This document shows positions 1 to 7,605 of a DNA stretch of 30,229 bases, in pieces. The position numbers were made by a program, and so were the translations under genes. Position 1 is the stretch's first letter; every line of letters begins with the position of its first letter. Source of the stretch: CBDUQP01 sp965369385 (lineage in GTDB: Bacteria; Planctomycetota; Phycisphaerae; SM23-33); NCBI GenBank assembly GCA_965369385.1, contig CBDUQP010000025.1, positions 1 to 30,229 of the forward strand. Reading direction: 5' to 3'. The notes under the pieces were generated by a model. It was not told where the DNA came from, did no database searches, and saw nothing but the letters and a program-made list of their open reading frames with translations.

Positions 1-48
1 CGCCTCCGGCGTCGAAGATCCCGGTGCACATCGGGACTCACCTGCTCT

Positions 49-90
49 GTGTGCGAGATTTCTTTCTCGACAGAAAGAAATCTCGCACAC
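49..90. repeat. Perfect 19-bp inverted repeat with 4-nt loop
   Basis: The arms 49-67 and 72-90 are exact reverse complements around the loop CGAC. The stem reads GTGTGCGAGATTTCTTTCT and its complement. No T-run follows on the plus strand, so it is not a classical intrinsic terminator. Just upstream, at about 22-37, lies an imperfect CCCGGTGCACATCGGGA palindrome of the kind seen again near 24751 and 25089. The structure may be a small palindromic element or the 3' hairpin of a gene to the left of the window. Confidence 0.8.
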
Positions 91-202
91 GGGGGTTGGG
101 TGTGATGGTGAAAAAGGCTTGCAGCCGGCTTGGCGAAGGATAGTATTGGCGGGAGTCAGGCTGAGGCGGCTTGGCCTGCGGTGAGCGATCAGGAGTATTA
201 AA

Positions 203-1054
203 GTGTGTTCAAGGATTCTTATGGAAGCAAACATGATTCCGGGTGCGATGTTGTTCGGCGAGGCCGACAGTTCGTCGAATCCGAACAGACTCTACTACAT
301 TGCGATGGTGCTGCCTTATGTGATATTGGTCGGTTTGGTGGGCCTGCTGGTTTACTCGTGTGTGTGTGGCGAACCGTTCAAGGTGGCGGTCGAGGACGGG
401 TTCATCGAATGGGCAACGGTTACGTCTTTTGCGGTGTGTGGTTTGGTGGCGGTGGCGGCTGCGATAGTGAAGTGGGGGCGGCTATCGCGGGCGCAGAAGG
501 TGCTGATCATACTCGTGGCGTTGGTATCATTCATGGCGATTGGCGAGGAGTTGAGCTGGGGACAGCGTTATTTCGACCCGGATAAGTCAAAGGCTTCGAA
601 ACTCAGCAAAGAGGGCATAATCTCGCTGGGGCACGGTGATACGACGTGGCACAATGCGACGATTACAATCGGCCCGATGCACTTTTCGCTGGGAGGTGCG
701 TTGTTCGGTTTGCCGCTGTTTATTGTGTTATTCATCCATGGTGTGTGGTTGCCGTGGCGGGTTGGTCGTGGCGGGGCAAAATCGGTGGCGTTTGTACGCA
801 AGCTGGGCCTGTTCCTTCCGCCGCTTCACTTGGGGATAATGCTGCTGGTCGCGGCGGTGTTCTTTCACTGGCGCAAGAGATGGAATGGCGTGGAGGCCCG
901 CGAGTTCAAGGAGATGCTTGTGCCGACTGTATATGCATTCATTCTGCTGCACGCGTATTTCCGCGAGCGCAGGGGTGTGAATGTCGCGATAACGGTGGCA
1001 GTGATATTGCTGATGGCGGCAGGGTTTGCGCTGAGCGTGGTAGTTGCAATATAA
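203..1054 (+). CDS. Polytopic membrane protein with GEELSWGQR motif, unknown function
   Basis: A 283-residue protein predicted to cross the membrane about six or seven times; hydrophobic segments lie near residues 31-51, 70-90, 99-118, 163-185, 203-222 and 258-282. The conserved-looking motif GEELSWGQR follows the third segment, and a WHN motif lies about 30 residues later. This GEE(L/I)SWGQR...HN arrangement occurs in a family of uncharacterised bacterial membrane proteins, recalled from memory. The GTG start at 203 is chosen because AGGAG (191-195) lies 7 nt upstream; ATG at 221 is an alternative. It appears monocistronic. No enzymatic function can be assigned; the clustered acidic and His residues could be a metal or catalytic site, which is only inference. 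Confidence 0.75.
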   Translation: MCSRILMEANMIPGAMLFGEADSSSNPNRLYYIAMVLPYVILVGLVGLLVYSCVCGEPFKVAVEDGFIEWATVTSFAVCGLVAVAAAIVKWGRLSRAQKVLIILVALVSFMAIGEELSWGQRYFDPDKSKASKLSKEGIISLGHGDTTWHNATITIGPMHFSLGGALFGLPLFIVLFIHGVWLPWRVGRGGAKSVAFVRKLGLFLPPLHLGIMLLVAAVFFHWRKRWNGVEAREFKEMLVPTVYAFILLHAYFRERRGVNVAITVAVILLMAAGFALSVVVAI

Positions 1055-1075
1055 CGCTCGCAGTGAAATACAAAT

Positions 1076-1100
1076 GGGCCCCGGTTATTAGCCGGGACCC
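1076..1100 (+). other. Hairpin between the membrane protein gene and a strong SD
   Basis: Nine-bp arms at 1076-1084 and 1092-1100 (GGGCCCCGG and CCGGGACCC) pair with one mismatch around a 7-nt loop. It lies 22 nt after the stop at 1054 and only 6 nt before an AAGGAGGAG sequence. It could end transcription of the upstream gene, although no U-tract follows, or shape access to the ribosome binding site of the small ORF at 1120. Confidence 0.5.
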
Positions 1101-1119
1101 ACCCATAAGGAGGAGTACG

Positions 1120-1293
1120 ATGAGAGAAGGAGAAAGTTTTCAGCGTCTTGCATCTTGCATCTTTGTCACACCACTCATTACGGCTGCCGGCGTAGCGTGG
1201 TTCGATGAAAAGTGGAAAAACTTCTTTTTTCTCGCGATTTGCTTTCGAGAAGGTGGCGGGGTCGCGACTGATCGAATGTTAGCGTGGGCTTAA
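1120..1293 (+). CDS. Possible small protein of 57 residues
   Basis: An ATG at 1120 sits 4 nt after AAGGAGGAG (1107-1115), one of the strongest ribosome binding sites in the window. The ORF encodes 57 residues with a hydrophobic middle (SCIFVTPLITAAGVAWF and NFFFLAICF), so it could be a small membrane peptide. No family is recognised. The 13-nt string ATAAGGAGGAGTA recurs exactly at 8071-8083, before another short ORF. Codon usage is not convincing and the peptide may not be real; the strong SD is the main evidence. Confidence 0.3.
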   Translation: MREGESFQRLASCIFVTPLITAAGVAWFDEKWKNFFFLAICFREGGGVATDRMLAWA

Positions 1294-1431
1294 GTGGCCT
1301 TCTGGATGATATTTACCGCCGGCGGTTGGTTTATGGCGAGTTTTGCGATTTGATTGCTATCCAGGCGGGATAAGCACACACTTCCAGTGTCTGCCATTCG
1401 TATAGCACGTCAATGGTCGTGAATGAATATG
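1294..1431. other. Non-coding stretch, nothing recognised
   Basis: Between the small ORF and the lipoprotein terminator I see no convincing ORF, RNA gene or repeat on either strand. Confidence 0.5.
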
Positions 1432-1470
1432 AATACAAAACGACCCGAAGCAATGCTATGTCGCTCCGGG
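1432..1470 (-). terminator. Intrinsic terminator of the lipoprotein gene
   Basis: On the minus strand CCCGGAGC (1470-1463) pairs with GCTTCGGG (1451-1444), with one G-T pair, around an 11-nt loop. It is followed by TCGTTTTGTATT. It lies about 40 nt past the stop of the minus-strand lipoprotein gene, as expected for a rho-independent terminator. Confidence 0.6.
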
Positions 1471-1510
1471 CCGGTAGTGTTGTGGGTTCCGCTTAGTTGT
1501 ACGGATCAGG

Positions 1511-1942
1511 TTATTTGGCGGGCGGCATTGTGGGCATTGGTGGTGTCTTCTGTCCCTGTGTTGCATTCTTCATGGCATTTTGGAACATCTTCCCCATTGC
1601 ATCTTGGAGGCCTTTGCCTTCCTTCTCCAGCTTCTCTCCCAAGGCAATAATATCGTCGGCGGTCATGCCGTCGAGTTTCTCACGGAGTATCTTGTTCGTT
1701 TCCTCCCCCGACGTCTTGCCCTTCGAAGCCTTGGCAACTTCGGCCATTTCCGTGAACATGACAGTCATCATAGCCGCGCCGAGCTTCTTCTTATCTTCTT
1801 CGCTCAACTCTTCGGCCATCTTCTCCATGGACTCCTTAAACGCCGCGTCCGATGATCCATCGACTTTGTCCTTGCATCCACCCAAGACGGATACCGCCAG
1901 GGCCATCAATAACGCTGCTGCTATTGTCGTCGTTCTCGTCAT
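1511..1942 (-). CDS. Small lipoprotein, possibly DUF6694-like
   Basis: A 143-residue protein begins MTRTTTIAAALLMALAVSV and carries a lipobox LGGC around residues 20-23, so it should be cleaved before Cys and lipidated. After the Cys comes KDKVDGSSDAAFKESMEKM followed by a charged, helical region rich in Glu and Lys, then a Pro-rich tail. The VDGSS..AFKES..KMAEELSEEDKKK pattern reminds me of the DUF6694 small lipoproteins, but this is from memory and uncertain. The ATG at 1942 is preferred over an upstream in-frame start because CAGGAGA lies 5 nt before it. The gene is divergent from the GntR-type regulator and ends at a good terminator. Function unknown. Confidence 0.75.
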   Translation of the reverse strand: MTRTTTIAAALLMALAVSVLGGCKDKVDGSSDAAFKESMEKMAEELSEEDKKKLGAAMMTVMFTEMAEVAKASKGKTSGEETNKILREKLDGMTADDIIALGEKLEKEGKGLQDAMGKMFQNAMKNATQGQKTPPMPTMPPAK

Positions 1943-2209
1943 GTGTTTCTCCTGTAGTGCCGCAAGGTCCAATAGTCGGCCGAGTTCTCCATAGTGTCTC
2001 GCGCCATATGCCAGGGAGGTGAGCATATTCCCAAATGCAAAAGCCAAATCAGAGCCTACCGCACCAACACGGGAGAGTCAAATCTCCAAGCTACGTAAAT
2101 CCGGAAGTTATAAGTCACATACGGTAATCCGTGCCGAGGCAATAGGCCTCAGTGAAGAACCAGTCTCTAAATTTCTGCCTGGCGTTCACTGGCCGGTCGG
2201 AATTTGCCA
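1943..2209. other. Intergenic region before the GntR-type regulator
   Basis: This stretch separates the divergent lipoprotein and regulator genes. Short ORFs in it have no ribosome binding site and look like noise. It should hold the lipoprotein promoter on the minus strand, but I could not pick a convincing one. Confidence 0.4.
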
Positions 2210-2273
2210 TTGACATAGTATTAGTGTAGCAATATGCTCTAGTCAACGTAGCAATGGCATTATATGTAGCACT
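2210..2273 (+). promoter_or_regulatory. Sigma-70-type promoter with three GTAGCA direct repeats
   Basis: TTGACA (2210-2215) is followed after exactly 17 bp by TATGCT (2233-2238), a near-consensus housekeeping promoter. Three direct repeats overlap or follow it: TGTAGCAAT (2225-2233), CGTAGCAAT (2247-2255) and TGTAGCACT (2265-2273), spaced 22 and 18 bp apart. The first lies in the spacer and reaches the -10 element, so a bound protein would block RNA polymerase. Autoregulation by the GntR-type regulator encoded 23 bp downstream is the simplest reading, by inference. Confidence 0.6.
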
Positions 2274-2295
2274 TTAAAGGTTAACGGTGAAATAA

Positions 2296-3543
2296 GTGGC
2301 AGACATGGAAACGAATTCGTCTCTTTTGGCATATCAGCGTGTCCGAGAGGGCGTGCTGGAAATGATCGTGTCGATGCGCCTTGGCGTGTCCGACCGGTTG
2401 CCTTCGGAGCGTGGTCTGGCGGAGCAGTTTGGCGTCAATCATCAGACGATCAGGAAGGCTCTGTCGTTCCTGGTGTCCGACGGTATCGTGGAACGCCGCG
2501 TTGGTTCCGGCACGTATCTTCTGGTGGACCAGCGTGAGCTTGCTGATATCAGGGCCTTGGAGCGTTCGTCATCGATTGTTCATGATGCGAGGCGGGTCGG
2601 TTTGCTCATGCCTGTTGATGACAATGCTTTTGCTACCGAGCTGATAGGTCGGCTTCACCAGCAGGCTGAGGACCGTAATGTGCACTTATTGATTCGCACG
2701 GTCAGATCATTCAGCGACGAAGCAGTTGAGGTGGTTGACCAGATGCGTCGTCAGCGATGTGGCGCGGTGATACTGCCGTGGGTGCCTGCGCCAAGGGGGC
2801 GTGTGGAGACTCGCGAGCTGGTGAAGAAGGCATGCCTGCCGATAGTCACCGGTTTCTCGATCGTCGGAGCCGAAGGCCATTGCTACGAACCGCCGGAGTT
2901 TTTCGGCAGGGCGGATTCTCACCTGGTGGAACTGCCGTGCACGTGGCTGAAGAGGTTGGGTTATTCGGCAATTGCTTTGCTTGAACGCAAACCCCAGGAC
3001 GAGACTTATCTGTCACACCGAGTGATGGCGTTCAATCGTTTTATATCGGACAACGGTCCGGGGCGTTTCGACGTGGCGATGGTAGGTTCTTCGTCGCGGG
3101 ATATGGCTGCACTGGTCGATCGGTGGAAGGACTATTACGGTGATCTGGCGGTTGTCTGTCATGATGACAACATAGCGGTTCGTCTGATGACGGCCATGCA
3201 CAAGGCGGGACTGTCGATACCTGAAGACGTGGCGGTGGTGGGAGTGAACAACATCCCGCTGGGCCTGGAGACCGATCCGCCGTTGACGACTGTTCAATTC
3301 GATCACGACTACGTTGCCGGGGCGATGCTGGATCATGCTATCGCGATGGCCGACGGTGGTTCGAACCAAAGTTGCGGTCCGGTGCATCACAAGCTGGTTG
3401 TCCGCGAGTCATGCGGTGCGCGGCTTCGTCTGAGCGATAAGTTGCTGGATACTCAGAAGGAGTTTCATGCTCAGGTGAAACGCAAGCAGAAGTCCGTATC
3501 GAAGGCGGTTTCCAAGTTAGTGGCTGCGGGGCAGATGTCATGA
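2296..3543 (+). CDS. GntR-family transcriptional regulator with LacI-type ligand-binding domain
   Basis: A 415-residue protein. Residues about 9-77 form a GntR winged helix: LAYQRVREGVLEMI, then LPSERGLAEQFGVNHQTIRKAL, then the wing IVERRVGSGTYLL. From about residue 95 a type I periplasmic-binding fold begins (VGLLMPVDDNAFATELIGRL) and runs to about 375, including AVVCHDDNIAVRLMTAMHKAG and IPEDVAVVGVNN, as in LacI/AraR effector domains. Such GntR-LacI fusions repress carbohydrate genes until a sugar binds. The GTG at 2296 is given as start; ATG at 2305 is equally possible. The C-terminal tail is rich in Lys. Its original targets are unclear because the downstream gene survives only as a fragment. 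Confidence 0.9.
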   Translation: MADMETNSSLLAYQRVREGVLEMIVSMRLGVSDRLPSERGLAEQFGVNHQTIRKALSFLVSDGIVERRVGSGTYLLVDQRELADIRALERSSSIVHDARRVGLLMPVDDNAFATELIGRLHQQAEDRNVHLLIRTVRSFSDEAVEVVDQMRRQRCGAVILPWVPAPRGRVETRELVKKACLPIVTGFSIVGAEGHCYEPPEFFGRADSHLVELPCTWLKRLGYSAIALLERKPQDETYLSHRVMAFNRFISDNGPGRFDVAMVGSSSRDMAALVDRWKDYYGDLAVVCHDDNIAVRLMTAMHKAGLSIPEDVAVVGVNNIPLGLETDPPLTTVQFDHDYVAGAMLDHAIAMADGGSNQSCGPVHHKLVVRESCGARLRLSDKLLDTQKEFHAQVKRKQKSVSKAVSKLVAAGQMS

Positions 3544-3565
3544 TTGGATTGCGTGCTATTGGCGA

Positions 3566-3895
3566 GTGCCAAATACAGACAACGCGGCGGTTTCACGTTC
3601 ATTCTATAACACGATGTTCATGTGGCCGATGCTGACGTTTGGTTGGGAACTGTTCCTTGAGACGTGCATGGACGAGCGTTTTGAGCGGATCATGGACGAG
3701 TTCGCCGAGATTGATCGCCGCGTGCTCAGCCGCAACAATCCCGATGAGATCCGGGCGATGGTCGACAGCATGGTGGAAACCGGCAGAATGAGTGGTGGGT
3801 ATATGATGTGCATCGGCAACCACATTCCGTGGAATGTGCCTCCCGAAGCCATCAGACTCTATCTGGACTTGTCAGCCGAACTCGCCTACAGGTAG
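3566..3895 (+). pseudogene. C-terminal remnant of a uroporphyrinogen decarboxylase-like protein
   Basis: The 109-residue reading frame matches only the last part of URO-D/MtaA-type proteins. It has a helix NPDEIRAMVDSMVETG, then GGYMMCIGNHIPWNVPPEA, corresponding to the family's GGYI..(D/N)H.(I/V)PPDVP segment, then IRLYLDLSAEL. Full-length members have about 340-380 residues, so the barrel and N-terminus are missing. There is no convincing ribosome binding site at GTG 3566. In PVC bacteria such proteins often sit beside sugar-catabolism regulators, which fits the GntR-type gene 22 bp upstream. A deletion fusing the regulator's 3' flank to the end of this gene is the likely origin. Confidence 0.75.
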
Positions 3896-3924
3896 CTGAT
3901 CCTGCACTGGTCATATAATGAAGA

Positions 3925-3977
3925 CCGGGGATCGCGGCTGCGATATTTCACGCTGCCACGATCCCCGGTTTGTTATT
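3925..3977. terminator. Terminator hairpin, possibly bidirectional
   Basis: The 11-bp arms ACCGGGGATCG (3925-3935) and CGATCCCCGGT (3960-3970) pair perfectly and are followed by TTGTTATTAT on the plus strand. It closes the plus-strand regulator and remnant unit. It also lies 21 bp past the stop of the minus-strand chemoreceptor gene, so it may serve both. Confidence 0.75.
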
Positions 3978-3997
3978 ATCTAGGACCTCGCGCTGAA

Positions 3998-6406
3998 CTA
4001 GAAGTTGGCGAGCTGGTCATCGCTGTCCATCGGGATCATTTCTTCGGCGGTTGCCTTTGCAACTGTAATTTTCGGTTGTTTCAGGCCGGCGCCGGGCTGT
4101 TTGTTTCTGCCATTGTCTGCGTGGAAGTCCGGATGAGTCGCCGATGTGGATTTAGCCTTTGAAGTAGTCTTGCCTCCGACCATGGTGTTGAGTTCTTCTA
4201 CCATGCTGCTCAGTTCTTCGGCTTGGGCGGACAGTTCCTCGGCTGCCGACGCGGATTCTTCTGCGTTGGCTGCGTTCGACTGAGTAACCTGGTCCATCTG
4301 GTTCACAGCAGTATTGATCTGCGAGATGCCATCGGCCTGCTCGTTACTGGCGGTGGCGATTTCGGCTACCAGATCGTTCACCTTCTTGCTGCCTGTGGCA
4401 ATCTCTTCCAGCGTGTTGCCAACTTCCTTGCTGATCTCGACACCGTTGTTGGCATTCTTGACAGACTCTTCGATCATATCGGCAGTGTTGCGTGCGGCTT
4501 CAGCACTGCGCTGTGCAAGGTTGCGAACTTCTTCTGCTACCACTGCGAAACCCTTGCCTGCTTCACCTGCGCGAGCGGCCTCGACGGCAGCGTTAAGGGC
4601 CAGCAGGTTCGTTTGGAAGGCGATCTCGTCGATCGTCTTGATGATCTTGGCGGTCTCATCTGAGGATGTCTTGATGTCACCAATAGCCTTGTCCATGCGG
4701 TCCATTGCCGCGCCACCCTTGTCGGCTGCGTTGCTTGCTTCACCGGCGAGCGTTTTAGCTTCATTGGCGTTGGCGGCATTCTGCTTGGTCATCGAGCCCA
4801 TTTCTTCGACGCTGGCACTTGTCTCTTCGATGGCTGCTGCCTGCTCGGAAGCGCCCTGTGCGAGCGACTGGCTGGCTGCCGACACCTGGCTGGACGCGGC
4901 CGCTGTCTGCTCAGAACCTGCAGCAAGACCGTCAACGATGCGACTGATGGACTTGATAATCCCGCGAGCGATCAGGCATGCCAGCAGAGTTCCGATGACA
5001 CTGGCGACGATGCTGATGGTGGTGACGAACCATTGTGTTGCACCGGCTGAGCTAAGCATGTTCTCATTGGTGGCTTCCACATCGTCTTTGATCAGCGTGA
5101 TCGCCTCGCCGAGCAGTCCCTGCACCTTGGTCAGGCACGGCGTGGTTTTCTGGTCGAATATCCTGCCGGATTCCACCATGCCCGCCAGTTCGTGGTTGAC
5201 TTCCTTCTTTAACTGCGTCAGATGACCTATTGTCTGGTGCAGAATGGGGATTGTGCTGTCGTTGAGTGTTTTGCGGCAGAGTGCCAGTGAGACATTGGCC
5301 TTTTCTGCTGTCTGCAAGGACTTGTGATACTCATGGGATGCCTTCGTCCATGAAGCCAATGCATCGTTGATCTCGTCGACAGTTGTCTTCAGTTCAGGCT
5401 GGTCGGCGGTCAGCTTTGTCCACTCGGCCATGCCTGCTGTAACCTTGGCGAACTGCTTGGTGTAATTCTGCCAGTCCTTTGCATCGGTAGCCTGCTGGGC
5501 GAGTGAACGAGCCAGCAGGAATTGCTGGATGACCCTCTCGTTCATTATCATGTCGATGTTGCCCCATTTCGACATGGCTTGTACGTCTTCGGAAGCGGCG
5601 GCTTTGTCCTTGGCTGGGTCGATCACTTCCTCCATTGCCCTATCAAGAGTAGCCGTGAGCCATGAACCGATCTTCTCCCACTTGGCCAGTACCATAGCCT
5701 TGTCGGCATTGCTCTGACGAATCTCCTTGAACGTCCAATTCTCTTTGAGCTTGATGGCAGATGCATGCAGTTTCATATGGGAGGCAACCATGCCGTCCCA
5801 GACAGTCTTGAATTCGGCTTGGCCATTGTTGTATGCCTGTTTGCCGTTATCGCTGAGAATCCACTTGCCCAACGCGCACTTTGTTGGGTCAGTCTGGACA
5901 TTCAAGCTGTCGGTTTCCTGAAGTAATCCATTGCGAATAACGGCGGCCCACTTCAGGTGGTCCACAATCCGCGCTTCCAGTGTTGCGGGCAGAGTACGAT
6001 CAGCTTGTCGGAAATGCTTCTTGATCTCGATAGCCGAAGCATGCAAGTGGTTGTGAGGCTCCTCGAGTTGCTTCAGAATCGGAGCCAACTCTGGAATGGT
6101 GTGCTCGGATTCGTTGCGTCCCTCACCGTAGAGCCACTTTCCGAAGGCGCATTTCTTGTCATCTGTCTGCACATTCAGCTCTGTGACTTCATCATTTCTC
6201 AGCAGCTCGGCCACCTTGTTGCACCAGTTAAGGTGGTCAACTTCTTTTGATACGATATTCTCGATCAGCTCATTCTTGGTGATGGTGTCCTTGGCGTTGT
6301 CGGTCATGCCGCCTACGCCCACGAATGACACTACGCCCACGACTGCAAGCAAGGTCAAGACCACTCCAAATCCAATTCCAATCTTCTTCCCAACCGTCAT
6401 GTTCAT
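3998..6406 (-). CDS. Methyl-accepting chemotaxis protein with tandem CZB domains
   Basis: An 802-residue chemoreceptor. Residues 10-33 form the first membrane segment. Two chemoreceptor zinc-binding (CZB) domains follow: the first with H58, C86 in CAFGKW, H118 and H122; the second with H150, C177 in CALGKW, H210 and H214. Both keep the His-Cys-His-x3-His set expected to bind one zinc. A helical region resembling a four-helix sensor fills residues 225-450, then the second membrane segment at 459-480. The signalling domain carries the tip IDEIAFQTNLLALNAAVEAA (592-611), preceded and followed by Ala/Glu-rich methylation helices; the HAMP region is short or degenerate. The ATG at 6406 is chosen because AGGAG lies 7 nt upstream; an earlier in-frame start at 6469 lacks one. 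CZB domains are usually cytoplasmic, so their place between the membrane segments is notable. Confidence 0.93.
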   Translation of the reverse strand: MNMTVGKKIGIGFGVVLTLLAVVGVVSFVGVGGMTDNAKDTITKNELIENIVSKEVDHLNWCNKVAELLRNDEVTELNVQTDDKKCAFGKWLYGEGRNESEHTIPELAPILKQLEEPHNHLHASAIEIKKHFRQADRTLPATLEARIVDHLKWAAVIRNGLLQETDSLNVQTDPTKCALGKWILSDNGKQAYNNGQAEFKTVWDGMVASHMKLHASAIKLKENWTFKEIRQSNADKAMVLAKWEKIGSWLTATLDRAMEEVIDPAKDKAAASEDVQAMSKWGNIDMIMNERVIQQFLLARSLAQQATDAKDWQNYTKQFAKVTAGMAEWTKLTADQPELKTTVDEINDALASWTKASHEYHKSLQTAEKANVSLALCRKTLNDSTIPILHQTIGHLTQLKKEVNHELAGMVESGRIFDQKTTPCLTKVQGLLGEAITLIKDDVEATNENMLSSAGATQWFVTTISIVASVIGTLLACLIARGIIKSISRIVDGLAAGSEQTAAASSQVSAASQSLAQGASEQAAAIEETSASVEEMGSMTKQNAANANEAKTLAGEASNAADKGGAAMDRMDKAIGDIKTSSDETAKIIKTIDEIAFQTNLLALNAAVEAARAGEAGKGFAVVAEEVRNLAQRSAEAARNTADMIEESVKNANNGVEISKEVGNTLEEIATGSKKVNDLVAEIATASNEQADGISQINTAVNQMDQVTQSNAANAEESASAAEELSAQAEELSSMVEELNTMVGGKTTSKAKSTSATHPDFHADNGRNKQPGAGLKQPKITVAKATAEEMIPMDSDDQLANF

Positions 6407-6710
6407 CGTCTTACTCCTACCCACATGGGGTTCCTTTAGAACAACAATTAGCCCCCGAGCGCCAGCCAATCTGGCTGTCGGCTCTGTTCTCGTTATGAGT
6501 CAGCCGACATTATGCTCAGCTTGTCCCTGCACGGCTCGTCCAGGTGCAGGAGGAGATATTGTCGTTTTCAAAGAAGCTAAACGATTCATGATCTCCGCAC
6601 CCAATCTGCATTGTGGCGGCGTATGTTCAGGCATGCCGTTGCCCATGTCGCATAGCGCTGGCCCATCCACGATGCAGCATACAGCCTGGCGGCTATGCCC
6701 CAGCCGCCTA
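6407..6710. other. Intergenic region between chemoreceptor and cheW
   Basis: About 300 bp without a convincing ORF. It should contain the minus-strand chemoreceptor promoter. A small hairpin with CCTGCAC and GTGCAGG arms lies near 6526-6551. It shows that the two chemotaxis genes are probably separate transcription units. Confidence 0.4.
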
Positions 6711-6730
6711 AGCCGCCATTAATGGCGGCT
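6711..6730. terminator. Perfect 20-bp palindrome after cheW
   Basis: AGCCGCCATTAATGGCGGCT is fully self-complementary and begins 13 bp beyond the cheW stop. A second GGCGGCT/AGCCGCC pairing partner lies at about 6688-6708, so alternative hairpins can form. There is no U-tract, so termination is only likely. Confidence 0.5.
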
Positions 6731-6743
6731 GAATGTCTTGCGA

Positions 6744-7259
6744 CTACTCACACATCTCGTCTGCGGTATCAGCAGTGTCCGCATTCAGGTATCCGGATAT
6801 TTCCCGGTTCGACAGCACCTTGCTGATATCAACGAGGATGCTGACCTTGTCGCCTGTCTTGCCCATTCCAACGATGAACTCGGTATCAACCTCAGCGCCG
6901 AACGACGGTGGCTCGTCTATGTTCTCTTCGGCTATGTCGAGAACTTCAGACACGTGATCGACGATAGCGCCCATCTCCATGCCATCCACATCCACAACGA
7001 TTACGCAAGTTGCTTCGGTGTGCTCGGCTTCTTCCATGTTGAACTTCAGGCGAAGGTCGACTACTGGAATAACCTTGCCGCGAAGATTGATCACGCCCTT
7101 GATGTAGTCGGGTGTGCGAGGAAGAGTTGTGATATCCATTATGCCGATGATCTCACGGACCTTGAGAATCTCAAGCCCGTATTCTTCCTCAGCAAGCCCA
7201 AAGGTCAGATACTTTCCTGCCCTCTGTTGTGTTACAGAGGTTTGCTGTGTTGCTTCCAT
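6744..7259 (-). CDS. cheW: Chemotaxis adaptor protein CheW
   Basis: A 171-residue CheW: YLTFGLAEEEYGLEILKVREII (first beta strands), TTLPRTPDYIKGVINLRGKVIPVVDLR (the signature region), then IVVDVDGMEMGAIVDHVSEVLDI and the final strand KVSILVDISKVL. CheW couples receptors to the CheA kinase in the cytoplasmic signalling array. The ATG at 7259 has AAGGA 10 nt upstream; a TTG at 7283 would add eight residues but has a poor site. It is oriented like the chemoreceptor about 340 bp downstream and is likely its partner. No cheA, cheY, cheR or cheB is in the window, so the core genes lie elsewhere. Confidence 0.95.
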   Translation of the reverse strand: MEATQQTSVTQQRAGKYLTFGLAEEEYGLEILKVREIIGIMDITTLPRTPDYIKGVINLRGKVIPVVDLRLKFNMEEAEHTEATCVIVVDVDGMEMGAIVDHVSEVLDIAEENIDEPPSFGAEVDTEFIVGMGKTGDKVSILVDISKVLSNREISGYLNADTADTADEMCE

Positions 7260-7605
7260 TGCTTTCGTGTCCTTTCTAATCAAATAGGTTTCTCTGCAAT
7301 TCAGCCAATGTCTGATTCTATTGCGACGGCATGCTCGTGCCTTGGTCGTATGGATATATTCTCTAATAGCTAAGCGTTTTTTCCTGCTCCTTTCTTCGGA
7401 GGGAAAGATACGCGACTTTATTTATGGTTTCTTGTGGGTAGGGTTTTGCCCTAGCAGTAGCCTGGGGCGGCATTGCATTGCGTTGGGTGGCAATAGACCG
7501 ATTACTCGGATTTGCAGAATGTGAGATGATTTGAATCATTATGCAAATATAACGTCAAAGAGATTGGTCTTGGCAGGCTCTCGAAATGGTTGTTGTTATG
7601 TTGAT
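7260..7605. other. Upstream region of cheW, no gene seen
   Basis: About 345 bp between the cheW start and the left end of the transposon-like repeat. Short ORFs here lack ribosome binding sites. The region should carry the minus-strand cheW promoter; no confident -35/-10 pair was identified. Confidence 0.4.

Noticed and set aside
646..1119. Long plus-strand frame overlapping the membrane protein gene
   Set aside because: It is out of frame with the membrane protein and shows no domain pattern; only the part after ATG 1120 has a ribosome binding site.
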